Shown: piece by piece, positions 16,294 through 24,648 of the stretch
Layout of the letters: each line of letters begins with the position of its first letter
How positions within the stretch are numbered: position 1 is the stretch's first letter
From: Bacteroidia bacterium
Lineage (GTDB): Bacteria; Bacteroidota; Bacteroidia; Bacteroidales; Paludibacteraceae
Assembly: GCA_021152555.1 (NCBI GenBank)
Contig: JAGKVE010000013.1
Coordinates: 1 to 35,954, forward strand
DNA length: 35,954 nucleotides
Direction of reading: 5' to 3'
Translations under genes and position numbers: made by a program
The notes under the pieces: model-generated
Database searches by the model: none
Told to the model about the DNA's origin: nothing
The model's input: only the letters and a program-made list of their open reading frames with translations

Positions 16294-17727
16294 TTACTTA
16301 ACTTCTACGCCGAGGGCGTTGAAGAACTTACCGTCACGGAGGATCAGCACTTGACCGTCACGCAGCACCTTGGTAGCCTTAACAGCAGCATCGGTGTTGT
16401 CGATTGCGGTAGCACCGCCATCATCCTTTGTGAAAGTGATAACACTGAAACGAAGCATTTCACGGGTAGAATCAGCTTTTACACCTGCTGCAATACGGAC
16501 TTCACCTGCTTTAACTGCCACGCTTGCCTCGTGAGCTGTTGTACTAGTAGAACCCGGATCACCATCAATCTTAGCGCCATTTACCAATACGTAACGTGTA
16601 CCATTGTTTCCTGTGTTAGAATACTTAATCTTCAATGTTCCTGCAACAGTTGTATTAAAAATCAAATCTGTTCCTTGACAATATGTGCCGTCACGCACAA
16701 TGTATTCTCCGGCGAATAACAATGCTTGAGAATTGAAGTTTTCGTCGTTTACAACATCGTCAACATTTGCCAATAGAGTAGTATCATTCTTTTTAGGAGT
16801 TGTCGCGTCAGTCAATCTTATTTCAGTAACTGCAGCTGCTTTTGTCCAGTCCCAAGTAGTAGATTCACTAATGGATGCTTGCACGAGTTTCGCTTTTACA
16901 TTGCAGTTTAAAGCAATCTCTACAGAAATTGTACCAGCGGTGATAGTGATTTTTCCGTTAAACTCTTCTTCTGCAACTGTTGGAGCATATGTAACCTTGA
17001 AAGTTTGGCTGAGCGTACCATCGACAGCTACGTCCAATGTGTTTTGATCAATAGTCAGACCATCATGAGTTGGGAATTCTATGTTTGTCGTCAGTCCATC
17101 CAAGTGAATACCTGAGAGTGTAAAGGAGGCTTCCTTGCTAGCTTCGCCTGTACGACCGATTTGCAGGTCAAGTTCTTCTTTGTCTGCACTCAACATAGGA
17201 ACACCCGGATCTACAAATACAGCATACTTGATAGCGGCAATACATGTACCACTACCCGCAGCGCGCATCAAATAAAGCGTGTCCACATCCTTAGCTAAAA
17301 CCACTTTACCTACGTTATAATCAGCTTTGCTTGTACCCGTGGCAAGAGATGTTTCCACATCGCCTGAGTGCGCATCAGAACTACTGATTTTCCATGGATT
17401 GTATCCACATACATGCAATGTGTCGCCTTTTTTAAATGAAGTGCCATCTGTCAGATAGGCCTTCAAATAGAGGGCATTGCCTCCCAACTTTATACCTTTT
17501 GAGCCTTTCGATTTGAGATCTGCGGGAACAGCAGCGTTGTACGCAGCACTCTCATTTCCAAAAGACTTTGCTGCATCCGATGTCAGAAATTCCACTTTCA
17601 TGTTAGTTCCTGTTTCAGAACTATTGACTGCGGGAGCATTACCACCCGAGAACTGCCAACTACCGGCAGCAGCATTCATTGCCATTGCTGATATAATGGC
17701 AGCGGTTAAAGTTAAAATTTTCTTCAT
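16294..17727 (-). CDS. Secreted beta-sandwich protein with C-terminal sorting tag
   Basis: A 477-residue exported protein of unknown function. The start at 17727 gives a clean signal peptide (M-K-K-I-L-T-L-T-A-A-I-I-S-A-M-A, cleaved near A-A-A); an upstream ATG at 17754 adds nine residues. The body is Thr/Ser/Gly-rich and beta-predicted. An N-terminal module (~25-165) resembles those in the protein encoded at 18199, a middle module resembles an Ig-like fold, and a C-terminal module ends I-T-F-T-K. The last residues K-V-L-R-D-G-Q-V-L-I-L-R-D-G-K-F-F-N-A-L-G-V-E-V-K form a tag shared with its neighbours, most like a type IX secretion C-terminal signal. It is transcribed away from 18199, with a long leader carrying an 11-base repeat. 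Confidence 0.85.
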   Translation of the reverse strand: MKKILTLTAAIISAMAMNAAAGSWQFSGGNAPAVNSSETGTNMKVEFLTSDAAKSFGNESAAYNAAVPADLKSKGSKGIKLGGNALYLKAYLTDGTSFKKGDTLHVCGYNPWKISSSDAHSGDVETSLATGTSKADYNVGKVVLAKDVDTLYLMRAAGSGTCIAAIKYAVFVDPGVPMLSADKEELDLQIGRTGEASKEASFTLSGIHLDGLTTNIEFPTHDGLTIDQNTLDVAVDGTLSQTFKVTYAPTVAEEEFNGKITITAGTISVEIALNCNVKAKLVQASISESTTWDWTKAAAVTEIRLTDATTPKKNDTTLLANVDDVVNDENFNSQALLFAGEYIVRDGTYCQGTDLIFNTTVAGTLKIKYSNTGNNGTRYVLVNGAKIDGDPGSTSTTAHEASVAVKAGEVRIAAGVKADSTREMLRFSVITFTKDDGGATAIDNTDAAVKATKVLRDGQVLILRDGKFFNALGVEVK

Positions 17728-17875
17728 GTTTTTAAAAAATTTTAAGTTAAACAAAAAGTTAATTAAACAAAAAGTTAATTTTTTATATTATAGCGTTGTT
17801 GCTATTTTTCGGGTAAAAAGTTATTTTATTATTTAGTAACAGTACTTAATGCGAACGAGATGGTAATGTTTATCT

Positions 17876-17941
17876 CTCGATAACGGCTCGATATTGGCTC
17901 GATAACGGCTCGATAACGGCTCGATATGCCCTCGATAAAAG
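17876..17941. repeat. Six tandem 11-base units in a long leader
   Basis: Six consecutive 11-base units (CTCGATAACGG three times, with CTCGATATTGG, CTCGATATGCC and CTCGATAAAAG as variants) without spacers. Relative to the promoter at 17979-18009 they lie in the transcribed leader of the leftward gene, some 150-210 bases before its start. The 11-base period is close to one DNA turn, so stacked protein sites are possible; an RNA role is equally open. Confidence 0.9.
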
Positions 17942-17978
17942 TTCGAATACAATTTTTAGTGTTTATTCAATTTCGGGG

Positions 17979-18009
17979 CAAAGGTACAACAAAAATCTCA
18001 TATATGCAA
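17979..18009 (-). promoter_or_regulatory. Promoter of the leftward tagged-protein gene
   Basis: On the - strand TTG (18007-18009), 20 bases, then TACCTTTG (17979-17986), the same architecture as the mlaE promoter. It leaves a leader of about 245 bases before the ATG at 17727, unusually long, and that leader contains the six-unit repeat. Confidence 0.72.
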
Positions 18010-18103
18010 TATATGGTTTGCAAAAAATGCGAAATTACACGTTTTCCGTCAAAATATCCACAAAATCAGTCAGTATGTACACGCGCGTTCCAATAAAAAA
18101 TAG

Positions 18104-18111
18104 TAATTTTG
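18104..18111 (+). promoter_or_regulatory. Possible -7 box for the rightward tagged-protein gene
   Basis: TAATTTTG matches the TAnnTTTG consensus about 90 bases before the ATG at 18199. No good TTTG lies at the expected distance upstream, so this is a weak call based on one element and position. Confidence 0.4.
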
Positions 18112-18198
18112 CCGCGGAATTTGGATAATTGGTCCAAAATTACCAAAAATGAACCAAAAATTAATTCACTCAAATATTAACCTCAAAATTTAATCATT

Positions 18199-20814
18199 AT
18201 GAGAAAATTATTCACATTAGCGCTCGCAGTACTGGCGTCAGCAAGTATGTGGGCACAAGAAGAAATTATCAAAGTTGAGTTATCCGGTGACAAAGGCTCA
18301 ACACAGACTGTAACCGGTACCATTGGAGGAACTTGTGCTGTTAACAGTCTTGGTTCCAGTGCTCCTTACAAATTAAATAGCAATGGAGCATATGTTGCAT
18401 TAACATTAACGAGCGGCAATTTCGAGGCTCGTGATCTTGTTACAATCACAGGAGCAGATAAGGCGCATCAAATTTATTACGGGGAGGCAGGCTCAGGAAC
18501 ATTTCTCTGTACCACAGCAAGTCCTTCAAGCGGAATAATCACATGTACACTAAAAGGACTGCCAGAAGGTCAAAACACGATATACGTATATCGTTCTTCC
18601 AGTTCATATAACGGAAAACTGACAACAATGGCAGTTTCACGCCCTGCACCGCTTCCAGAAACAGGCGATGGAGACATCATTTATACAATGAGTAAAGGAA
18701 GTGCCGTAGTATCCGGAGACGAAACCGTTGGTCATTTGAGTGCTAATTTTTCAGAAATAGCCACATCCACATTGGCTGTAGAAAGCAGCGATGCAAAAGA
18801 TAGTTATTGCGGTCGAATAACTGGTCAAACAGTTGATTTCAGCGAAGATAACTACGTACAATTAGGTTTTACAGTTGCTGACGGATATATATTCAAACCA
18901 TCAGCTGCAAGTATCGCACTTCAAGCGAATACAGATGCCATGAAAGCCAAGGTAGTCATTGCGGATGATGCTACAACCATCGAATCAGACGAGTTGGCAT
19001 TAGCTAACGGTTCAGATGTTGATGCCGCTTTCGCTGCCGATGCATTTAACGGAAAGAAATTAGAAGGGAATGTGACAATTACAATTTATTTCTGGGGTAT
19101 TGCATCGAAACGCGCTTATATCAAATCTCCGTTAACCATAAGTGGAACAGTAGAATTGGGCTGTACTCCTCCTTCAGAGCAGGTTGTATTGACATTAGAC
19201 ACGACAAAGAATCAAGGAGAAGGATTGTATGTAGGCGACAAAGTCAAATTCAACATTTCAGGTGCAGGCAGTGGTGCAGACATTACCATTACCGGCAAAA
19301 ACGATGAAACTATTACTGCCAACGAATGGACTGCAGTTATCGGAGAACATACGTTCATTCTCAACCAAGAAGACAAAGACAATATCTGCGGCATTACCAA
19401 AGAAATCAAATTGGTCGTAGCAGGAACAGACAAAGTTGAATCGGCAGTAGTAAGCGGTCCGAGCGGTACCTATTTGGGCAAAGAGACAACGCTGACCTGT
19501 ACAGCAGAGAATGCGACCGATTATCAGTGGTACAAAGGCGGCACGAAGATTGACGGTGCAACAAGCGCAGAATACAGTTTTACGCCGGATGCCGTAGGCG
19601 ATTTGGTATTCTACTGCGAGGCTTGGAACAAATTTAATAACGGAACCCCTGTTAAATCTGCAGACTTTGCCGTAACTGTGACAGAAGGCGTTTGCGGAGT
19701 GCTGGCAGAACTGAAAGTGACCGGCGAAAAGACAGGAACACTGAGCGGAGAGTTTACAGGGACGCCTTCAGTCAGTGTAGATAAAAACGGAGTAGATTAC
19801 GAAGGCCAAACGGGCTACAAACTCAAAGCCCAAGACAGCCATGTTGGCTTCACGCTGACCGATGGCACATTGAAAGCCAAAGACAAAGTGATTGTTTACG
19901 TTACCAAAGTCAGTGACGGCAAGAAACTGCAGATTTTCTCCGACAAGGGCAATACACTTATTGCAGAAACAGAAGACCTTGTTTTAGGAGCCAACACATT
20001 TGTTTTAGGCGATGATGCAGAGGATGCGACCGGCGTATTTGTATATCGTGTATTAGGCGGCACTGAAGGAGCACAATACAACGCTTATATTGCATCCGTA
20101 ACATTAAAACGTCCATGTGGCGAAGAGAGCAGCGACGCGACACTCAAATCGCTGACGGTAGGCGAGGATGAGATTGAACTGGTAGAAGGCAAGTTCGACT
20201 ACGAATATGAAGTGCCGGCTGATTATACAGACGCTGAGTTTGCCATAGCCTTTGAACTGAATGATGCCAAAGCTACTGCTGACAAGAAGAGTCCGTTACA
20301 GACATTGGTTCCGGATGCAGGCAATTCGATTGAGGTAGCTATCAATGTAACCGCAGAAGATGGCACAAAAGCGACTTACACAATAACCATCACCAAGCCG
20401 GAAGAGGCTAAGAGCGATGACGCAAGCATCAAAGAACTGAAGATTGAGAATGAGGTCATCACGGCTGTGAACGACACTTTCAGTTATGAGGTTCCCGCAG
20501 AGGCTAATCTATCAGACGCCAGTGTAGAGTTTGTACTCAATCACGAGAATGCGACAGCCAGCAAGAAAAGTCCGTTCCTTGTAAAAGTACCTGCATCCGG
20601 CGAAGCAGCAACCGAAGAGGAACTGGTAGTGACCGCAGAAGATGAGATTACAATAAAGACATACATCATCTCTGTTTCCCGCGCTGCGGAAGAACAAGGC
20701 CTTTGGGATGTACAAGGTGACAAAGTACAAAGTACAAAGGTTCTGCGCGATGGTCAGATGTATATCCTGCGCGGAGAAAAGACATATACTATTGTCGGAG
20801 CAGAAATGAAATAG
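18199..20814 (+). CDS. Large secreted multi-domain beta protein with sorting tag
   Basis: An 871-residue exported protein with a signal peptide (1-19, ...S-M-W-A-Q). Order of modules: a beta-sandwich (~25-150); a second region (~155-320); a short strand-rich link; an Ig-like domain (~412-497, with C...Y-Q-W-Y-K-G and Y-C-E-A-W); a further beta-sandwich (~500-640) that resembles the first; then two tandem cadherin-like beta modules (642-735 and 737-835, both with S-D-A-x-[IL]-K-x-L and K-K-S-P). The last 24 residues are the sorting tag K-V-L-R-D-G-Q-M-Y-I-L-R. Function is unknown: an adhesin or a glycan-binding surface protein is likely. The linker before the tag is encoded by heptamer repeats (20707-20740). 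Confidence 0.85.
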   Translation: MRKLFTLALAVLASASMWAQEEIIKVELSGDKGSTQTVTGTIGGTCAVNSLGSSAPYKLNSNGAYVALTLTSGNFEARDLVTITGADKAHQIYYGEAGSGTFLCTTASPSSGIITCTLKGLPEGQNTIYVYRSSSSYNGKLTTMAVSRPAPLPETGDGDIIYTMSKGSAVVSGDETVGHLSANFSEIATSTLAVESSDAKDSYCGRITGQTVDFSEDNYVQLGFTVADGYIFKPSAASIALQANTDAMKAKVVIADDATTIESDELALANGSDVDAAFAADAFNGKKLEGNVTITIYFWGIASKRAYIKSPLTISGTVELGCTPPSEQVVLTLDTTKNQGEGLYVGDKVKFNISGAGSGADITITGKNDETITANEWTAVIGEHTFILNQEDKDNICGITKEIKLVVAGTDKVESAVVSGPSGTYLGKETTLTCTAENATDYQWYKGGTKIDGATSAEYSFTPDAVGDLVFYCEAWNKFNNGTPVKSADFAVTVTEGVCGVLAELKVTGEKTGTLSGEFTGTPSVSVDKNGVDYEGQTGYKLKAQDSHVGFTLTDGTLKAKDKVIVYVTKVSDGKKLQIFSDKGNTLIAETEDLVLGANTFVLGDDAEDATGVFVYRVLGGTEGAQYNAYIASVTLKRPCGEESSDATLKSLTVGEDEIELVEGKFDYEYEVPADYTDAEFAIAFELNDAKATADKKSPLQTLVPDAGNSIEVAINVTAEDGTKATYTITITKPEEAKSDDASIKELKIENEVITAVNDTFSYEVPAEANLSDASVEFVLNHENATASKKSPFLVKVPASGEAATEEELVVTAEDEITIKTYIISVSRAAEEQGLWDVQGDKVQSTKVLRDGQMYILRGEKTYTIVGAEMK
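20707..20740 (+). repeat. Heptamer array inside coding sequence, before the sorting tag
   Basis: Units ATGTACA, AAGTACA and AAGTACA with one eight-base unit between encode the linker D-V-Q-G-D-K-V-Q-S-T-K that joins the last beta module to the tag. The same kind of array encodes the equivalent linker of the next gene (22177-22210), and a close relative fills the spacer at 33978-34012. Confidence 0.75.
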
Positions 20815-20837
20815 CCCCCACCCCCTGAAGGGGGGAG
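20814..20837 (+). repeat. G-rich palindrome at the stop codon
   Basis: Starting on the last base of the TAG stop, C5-A-C5-TGAA-G6 forms a short strong hairpin with a TGAA loop. The reverse complement resembles the element at 35925-35954 inside ilvE (CTCCC...TTGAGGGG...GGGG). The two copies suggest a dispersed family. Confidence 0.6.
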
Positions 20838-20840
20838 CAT

Positions 20841-20882
20841 ATAAACAAATCAGCTCGCAGTAATGCGGGCTGATTTGTTTAT
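20841..20882 (+). terminator. Hairpin, probable transcription terminator
   Basis: A perfect 14-base inverted repeat: the left arm (20841-20854) ends AAACAAATCAGC and the right arm (20869-20882) begins GCTGATTTGTTT. The 14-base loop can pair further (CGCA with TGCG). It lies 27 bases after the stop codon. There is no U-tract after the stem, but the arm itself ends in TTTGTTTAT. It is placed to end the upstream message and could also block antisense transcripts. Confidence 0.7.
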
Positions 20883-21009
20883 GGATGGAGTTCCAGATTA
20901 TGATTAATCGAAAACGAATTTTAATATAACAAAAACAGTCCTAACGCGTGTATTTTATTATTTATTTTAGGAACAAATAAGAGAAAATCGTCATTTTCTG
21001 CGCCAAAAA

Positions 21010-21041
21010 TTTGTGTATTTAGAGAAAATGTTATAATTTTG
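21010..21041 (+). promoter_or_regulatory. Promoter of the InlB-like tagged-protein gene
   Basis: TTTG (21010-21013), 20 bases, TAATTTTG (21034-21041) fits the Bacteroidota -33/-7 consensus. The leader to the ATG at 21145 would be about 95 bases. Confidence 0.7.
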
Positions 21042-21144
21042 CACGCTGTTTAGTTTAAGAGTTCAAGATTACCGGAGTTCTGGAGTTCTGGAGAAAAGAC
21101 GGTAAAACAACAATAAAAACTATAAAACAATAAAAATCTAAGCG

Positions 21145-22284
21145 ATGAAAAAACATTTTCTTTTATGCCTGTCGCTAATCGCGGCCATGGCAGTATCCGC
21201 TGACGATTGGACATTAGTGACAGATGCCTCTGATTTGCAGGAGGGAGACGCTATTGTCATTGCGTACAGCGAAGCGGGCGTGACAGCCGGTTTGGAAGTA
21301 GGAGAAGGAAAAAGTTCATATTATCTCCAGGCCGTCGAGTCCACTTTTGGTAACGACGTAATCAGTTCAGTGGGCGAAGGAACCGCCCAATTGACATTAG
21401 GCGGAAGTGCCGGTGCATGGACGCTGACAAACCAAGATGGCAAGAAATTAGGCGTGACCGACGTCAAGCATATTGCATGGGACGAGGGTACAACGACATG
21501 GACGATCTCTATCATCGGCGGCGATGCCACCATCAGTAGTACCAACGAGAACTACGGAACCCTTCTCTATAACACAAGCAATCCGCGTTTCACCACCTAC
21601 GACAAATCCAGCAGCCAGACTAAGACCGTTCAGATCTACCGCGGCAAGGCTTCCCAAAAACACACTCTGAGTTACAAGGATTATCCGTACATGAAGTCGG
21701 TGTGCGAGCTGCCGACCTATAGCGCCGGACAGAAAGTAATACTCTCCGCCGGCAAGCCGAAGAAAGAAGGCAATGTTTTCAAAGGCTGGAAAAACGGCGA
21801 GGAATTATATCAGCCTGGAGCCGAGTTCACTATGCCTGACGCAGACGTAGAATTAGTAGCAATATGGGAGGCCGGCGAAGAGACGCTGAGCGATGATACC
21901 GGAATCAAGGAATTGAAAATCAACGGAGAGACAGTTACCGCCGTTAATGATGTATATAGCTACGAATTAACAGCAGAGACACCCGCCGTAGAAGTTCGTT
22001 ATACACTGAAGCATGTCTATGCAACAGGAAGTCCGAAGACCGGTTTCACGATTGACGTTCCGGCAGCCGGAGCCGAGCCTGCGACCCAAGAGATAACCGT
22101 TATTGCCGAGAACGGCGTAGCGAAAAAAGTATATACCGTAAGCGTATCCGTTGCCGCAGGCGACCAAGGAATAGAGGATGTACAAGGAGACAAGGAACAA
22201 TGTACAAAGGTCATTCGCAACGGACGGCTCTACCTCATTTACAAAGGGACGATGTACAATGTACAAGGACAAAGGGTTTGGTAA
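21145..22284 (+). CDS. Secreted protein with InlB-type repeat and sorting tag
   Basis: A 379-residue exported protein of unknown function. Signal peptide 1-19 (...A-M-A-V-S-A-D), then a beta domain (~20-170; W-T-L-V-T-D-A-S-D-L-Q-E-G-D at its start is common in Bacteroidales surface proteins). An InlB B-repeat-like module follows (~180-245; F-K-G-W-K-N-G...F-T-M-P-D-A-D-V-E-L-V-A-I-W), then one cadherin-like module (~250-345) homologous to the last module of the preceding gene. The tag is K-V-I-R-N-G-R-L-Y-L-I-Y-K-G-T-M-Y-N-V-Q-G-Q-R-V-W. The tag and its linker are partly encoded by heptamer repeats. It has its own promoter at 21010 and is followed 38 bases later by the M6 protease, so the two are probably co-transcribed. 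Confidence 0.85.
   Translation: MKKHFLLCLSLIAAMAVSADDWTLVTDASDLQEGDAIVIAYSEAGVTAGLEVGEGKSSYYLQAVESTFGNDVISSVGEGTAQLTLGGSAGAWTLTNQDGKKLGVTDVKHIAWDEGTTTWTISIIGGDATISSTNENYGTLLYNTSNPRFTTYDKSSSQTKTVQIYRGKASQKHTLSYKDYPYMKSVCELPTYSAGQKVILSAGKPKKEGNVFKGWKNGEELYQPGAEFTMPDADVELVAIWEAGEETLSDDTGIKELKINGETVTAVNDVYSYELTAETPAVEVRYTLKHVYATGSPKTGFTIDVPAAGAEPATQEITVIAENGVAKKVYTVSVSVAAGDQGIEDVQGDKEQCTKVIRNGRLYLIYKGTMYNVQGQRVW
22177..22210 (+). repeat. Heptamer array encoding a sorting-tag linker
   Basis: Units ATGTACA, AGGAACA and ATGTACA plus one eight-base unit encode D-V-Q-G-D-K-E-Q-C-T-K before the tag. It is the counterpart of 20707-20740. Confidence 0.7.
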
Positions 22285-22312
22285 TTGATAATTGGTAATT
22301 GGTAATTAAAAA
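22252..22312 (+). repeat. Heptamer arrays through the stop codon into the spacer
   Basis: First, ATGTACA twice and AGGACAA encode the last residues (M-Y-N-V-Q-G-Q) of the tag. Then units TGGTAAT (three) and TGATAAT (one) run on, the first containing the TAA stop (22282-22284), and a decayed TAAAAAT follows. Two different unit types therefore adjoin at the gene end. Confidence 0.75.
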
Positions 22313-22322
22313 TTTGATATTT

Positions 22323-24092
22323 ATGAAAAAGATACTAAGTATAGCAATCATATGCGCGATTGCGATGGGCGTCAATGCAGTTCCAGCCAAGCGCGGCTGG
22401 CAAACCCGCACTCAAGCAGACGGAACAACCATCGAGATCCAACAAATGGGTGACGAGTATTACCACTACATGATTAACCGCGACGGTCAGCGCGTTCGAT
22501 TGAACGAGTCCGGCATGTATGAGGTCGTAGGCGAAGCCCCGACGCCGGCTCAGGCACGTGCCCGTCGGGCAGAAGGACAGGTTCGCCGCCAACGCAAAGA
22601 TTTCGGCAAGACTCCGAACCTCGCCCCGAAAGGCGTAGTTATTATCGTTAATTTCAGCGACAAATCAATGGCCTCCGGTCATACCCATACCACTTTTGAC
22701 GAGCTATGCAACTCGGAGAATTGCAAAGTGAACAGCGGTTATCCTTCCGCAGCCGAGTATTTCAACAGCCAGTCAAACGGCAAATATCGCCCTCAGTTTG
22801 ACGTCTTCGGTCCCGTCACACTGAGCAAGAGTTACTCATACTACGGCAATAACGTAGGCGACGGCGATAACGCCGAGGATGAGTTTGCCACCGATGCCGT
22901 TATCGAAGCATGTATATTGGCAAACGAACAATACCCGGAACTGAATTTTGCGGATTATGACTCCGACAAAAACGGAGATGTAGATTTCGTCTATGTTATC
23001 TATGCCGGTTACGGTGAAGCAGACGGTGGCGGCGACAACACTATATGGCCTCACAACTGGAGTATTCAGGGATTGGTAGAAGGCGACCAGTACTACGGCG
23101 ACTACACCAAATATCATAAAGCAGATACCAAACTGGACGGCGTATATCTCGATAACTACGCCATGTCCAATGAGTTGGATTACTATAACAACTCGCTCTG
23201 CGGCATCGGAACGCTTTGCCATGAGTTCGGGCACGTAATGGGTCTGACGGATTTCTATGACACCAATTATGGAACAAACTACTCGAGTGCGCTCACCCCT
23301 AACGACTGGGATGTGATGGACGGAGGTGCCTACAATAAAGACGGTCACTGTCCTCCCAACTACAGCCCATGGGAGAAATATTTCTTCGGCTGGCACACAC
23401 CGGTCAATCTTGGCAACAAAGGCCAGGTTCTCCAACTGACGGCAAACGGTCTGGACGGCTATCAGGCATATCAGATCAACGTCTCCGGCAAACAACAGAC
23501 AGCTACCACATCCGGAGAATGTTACTATATTGAAAACCGCCAGCAAACAGGATGGGACGAAGGGCTGCCATACCACGGCATGCTGATTTGGAAAGTCAAT
23601 TACAATGCCACATCATGGGCCAACAACTCTCCCAACAACACAGACAACAAGCCTCTCTACACTATTGTCAGCGCGAGCGGCAATACCATCGGTACACATG
23701 CCAACAGCACCGGAACAAGCTATGTCTATGACGGCCCGAAGAACCCCTTCCCGGGCTCAACGAATATGATTGCATGGCAAGATTTAGACGGAAAGCCGTT
23801 ATTAGACATTGCTGAGAAAAACGGCGTTATCAGCCTCGTCTATATCGAGGACGGCGGATATAACGTGAAATGGATTGTTAACGGCGAAGAGCTTGAGAAT
23901 ACCGAATACGATGAAGGCGATGCTTTGGTTATGCCGACAAAAGCAGTTACACCTTGCGATGGCACCAAATTCATCGGTTGGACGGAAGAAGAAAACTGGC
24001 ATGACCCGTTTGTAGCTCCGGCAGACTTATTCACAACCGCCGAAGGCAAGAAAGTAACCAGAGCCGCGACCTATTACGCTGTATTCCAATAA
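22323..24092 (+). CDS. Secreted M6-family metalloprotease, no sorting tag
   Basis: Zinc protease of the M6 family, 589 residues from the ATG at 22323 (M-K-K-I-L-S-I-A-I-I; an upstream ATG at 22299 adds eight residues before a normal signal peptide). Signal peptide to ~19, basic propeptide (~22-98), catalytic domain with HEFGHVMGLTD at 300-310 and Met-turn W-D-V-M-D at 329-333; D-Y-D-S-D-K-N-G-D-V-D at 211-221 looks like a calcium site. After the catalytic part, residues ~513-589 form an InlB-like module (V-K-W-I-V-N-G...F-I-G-W-T-E-E-E). It ends in A-V-F-Q without the tag seen on its neighbours, and I find no displaced tag downstream. Its substrate is unknown; maturation of the neighbouring surface proteins is a possibility. 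Confidence 0.92.
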   Translation: MKKILSIAIICAIAMGVNAVPAKRGWQTRTQADGTTIEIQQMGDEYYHYMINRDGQRVRLNESGMYEVVGEAPTPAQARARRAEGQVRRQRKDFGKTPNLAPKGVVIIVNFSDKSMASGHTHTTFDELCNSENCKVNSGYPSAAEYFNSQSNGKYRPQFDVFGPVTLSKSYSYYGNNVGDGDNAEDEFATDAVIEACILANEQYPELNFADYDSDKNGDVDFVYVIYAGYGEADGGGDNTIWPHNWSIQGLVEGDQYYGDYTKYHKADTKLDGVYLDNYAMSNELDYYNNSLCGIGTLCHEFGHVMGLTDFYDTNYGTNYSSALTPNDWDVMDGGAYNKDGHCPPNYSPWEKYFFGWHTPVNLGNKGQVLQLTANGLDGYQAYQINVSGKQQTATTSGECYYIENRQQTGWDEGLPYHGMLIWKVNYNATSWANNSPNNTDNKPLYTIVSASGNTIGTHANSTGTSYVYDGPKNPFPGSTNMIAWQDLDGKPLLDIAEKNGVISLVYIEDGGYNVKWIVNGEELENTEYDEGDALVMPTKAVTPCDGTKFIGWTEEENWHDPFVAPADLFTTAEGKKVTRAATYYAVFQ

Positions 24093-24102
24093 TTTTACTG
24101 AT

Positions 24103-24648
24103 ATGAAAAAAGTTTCATACTTACTCATAATCAGCCTTTTCACCCTCAGTTCTGCTGTATGCAGGGCTGAGGGCGAACCTTTAATTCACAATTTCCCCGA
24201 CATGAGCGGCAATGGCACGCTGACTTGGCCGGACAACTACAAAACAGGCGTGACGGCCGATGTGACCTATACATGTACGGGGACCGCTGCTACATTCGGC
24301 ACCTACACATACAACTCCACCCAATATGTAACGCTCAATATGAGCAAAAGCGATGACATCATTACCTTGTCGCCGGCACTGGAAGGATTGACAAAATTCG
24401 AAATATACTTTTATCAGGATGCCACGCACGAAACGATAGAGGTCTATGTATCCAAAGACGGAGTTGACTGGGGAGAAGCGATAACGGGCGACAACAGGGT
24501 GGATAGCAAAAACATGATACGTATCAAAGATTTGCCGCGGAACAACTATTATATCCAGTTGCGCAATAAAACAAATACCGCAGTATCAATACATGAACTG
24601 CGGTATTACCAGTCGTCGTGCCGTTGCCTGCGCGTTGTTATAAACTAA
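24103..24648 (+). CDS. Small secreted beta protein, unknown function
   Basis: A 181-residue exported protein: signal peptide (M-K-K-V-S-Y-L-L-I-I-S-L-F...A-E-G, ~1-24) and a single beta-sandwich-like domain rich in Thr, Tyr and Asn. It lacks the tag and ends S-S-C-R-C-L-R-V-V-I-N. It starts ten bases after the M6 protease, so it is likely the last gene of that operon. Its stop (24646-24648) directly abuts the stop of the opposing GH28 gene with no base between, so the 3' part may have been lost when the two genes were brought together. I do not recognise the domain. Confidence 0.7.
   Translation: MKKVSYLLIISLFTLSSAVCRAEGEPLIHNFPDMSGNGTLTWPDNYKTGVTADVTYTCTGTAATFGTYTYNSTQYVTLNMSKSDDIITLSPALEGLTKFEIYFYQDATHETIEVYVSKDGVDWGEAITGDNRVDSKNMIRIKDLPRNNYYIQLRNKTNTAVSIHELRYYQSSCRCLRVVIN

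Larger units (their letters stand above)
17728..18198. other. Divergent intergenic region, 471 bases
   Basis: AT-rich spacer between two divergent secreted-protein genes. From left to right it holds a 16-base direct repeat (TTAAACAAAAAGTTAA twice, about 17747-17778), six 11-base units at 17876-17941, a promoter for the leftward gene at 17979-18009 and a -7-like box for the rightward gene at 18104-18111. I see no tRNA or other structural RNA and no convincing small gene. Confidence 0.8.
20815..21144. other. Intergenic region, 330 bases
   Basis: It holds the G-rich palindrome, a long hairpin (20841-20882), AT-rich sequence with no evident coding, a promoter at 21010-21041 and an eight-base repeat (GGAGTTCT twice, around 21074-21090). 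The order, hairpin then new promoter, indicates that the downstream gene is its own transcription unit. Confidence 0.75.

Noticed and set aside
17876..17941. CRISPR array
   Set aside because: The units are 11 bases with no unique spacers between them, and no cas genes are present.
21050..21110. tRNA or structured RNA before 21145
   Set aside because: A GTTCAAGATT stretch hints at a T-loop, but there is no acceptor stem or cloverleaf, only an eight-base repeat.
22836..23576. 246-codon open frame on the - strand opposite the M6 protease
   Set aside because: Val/Ile-rich, as expected for the complement of the protease's Asp/Tyr/Asn codons; it is antisense to the conserved catalytic domain.
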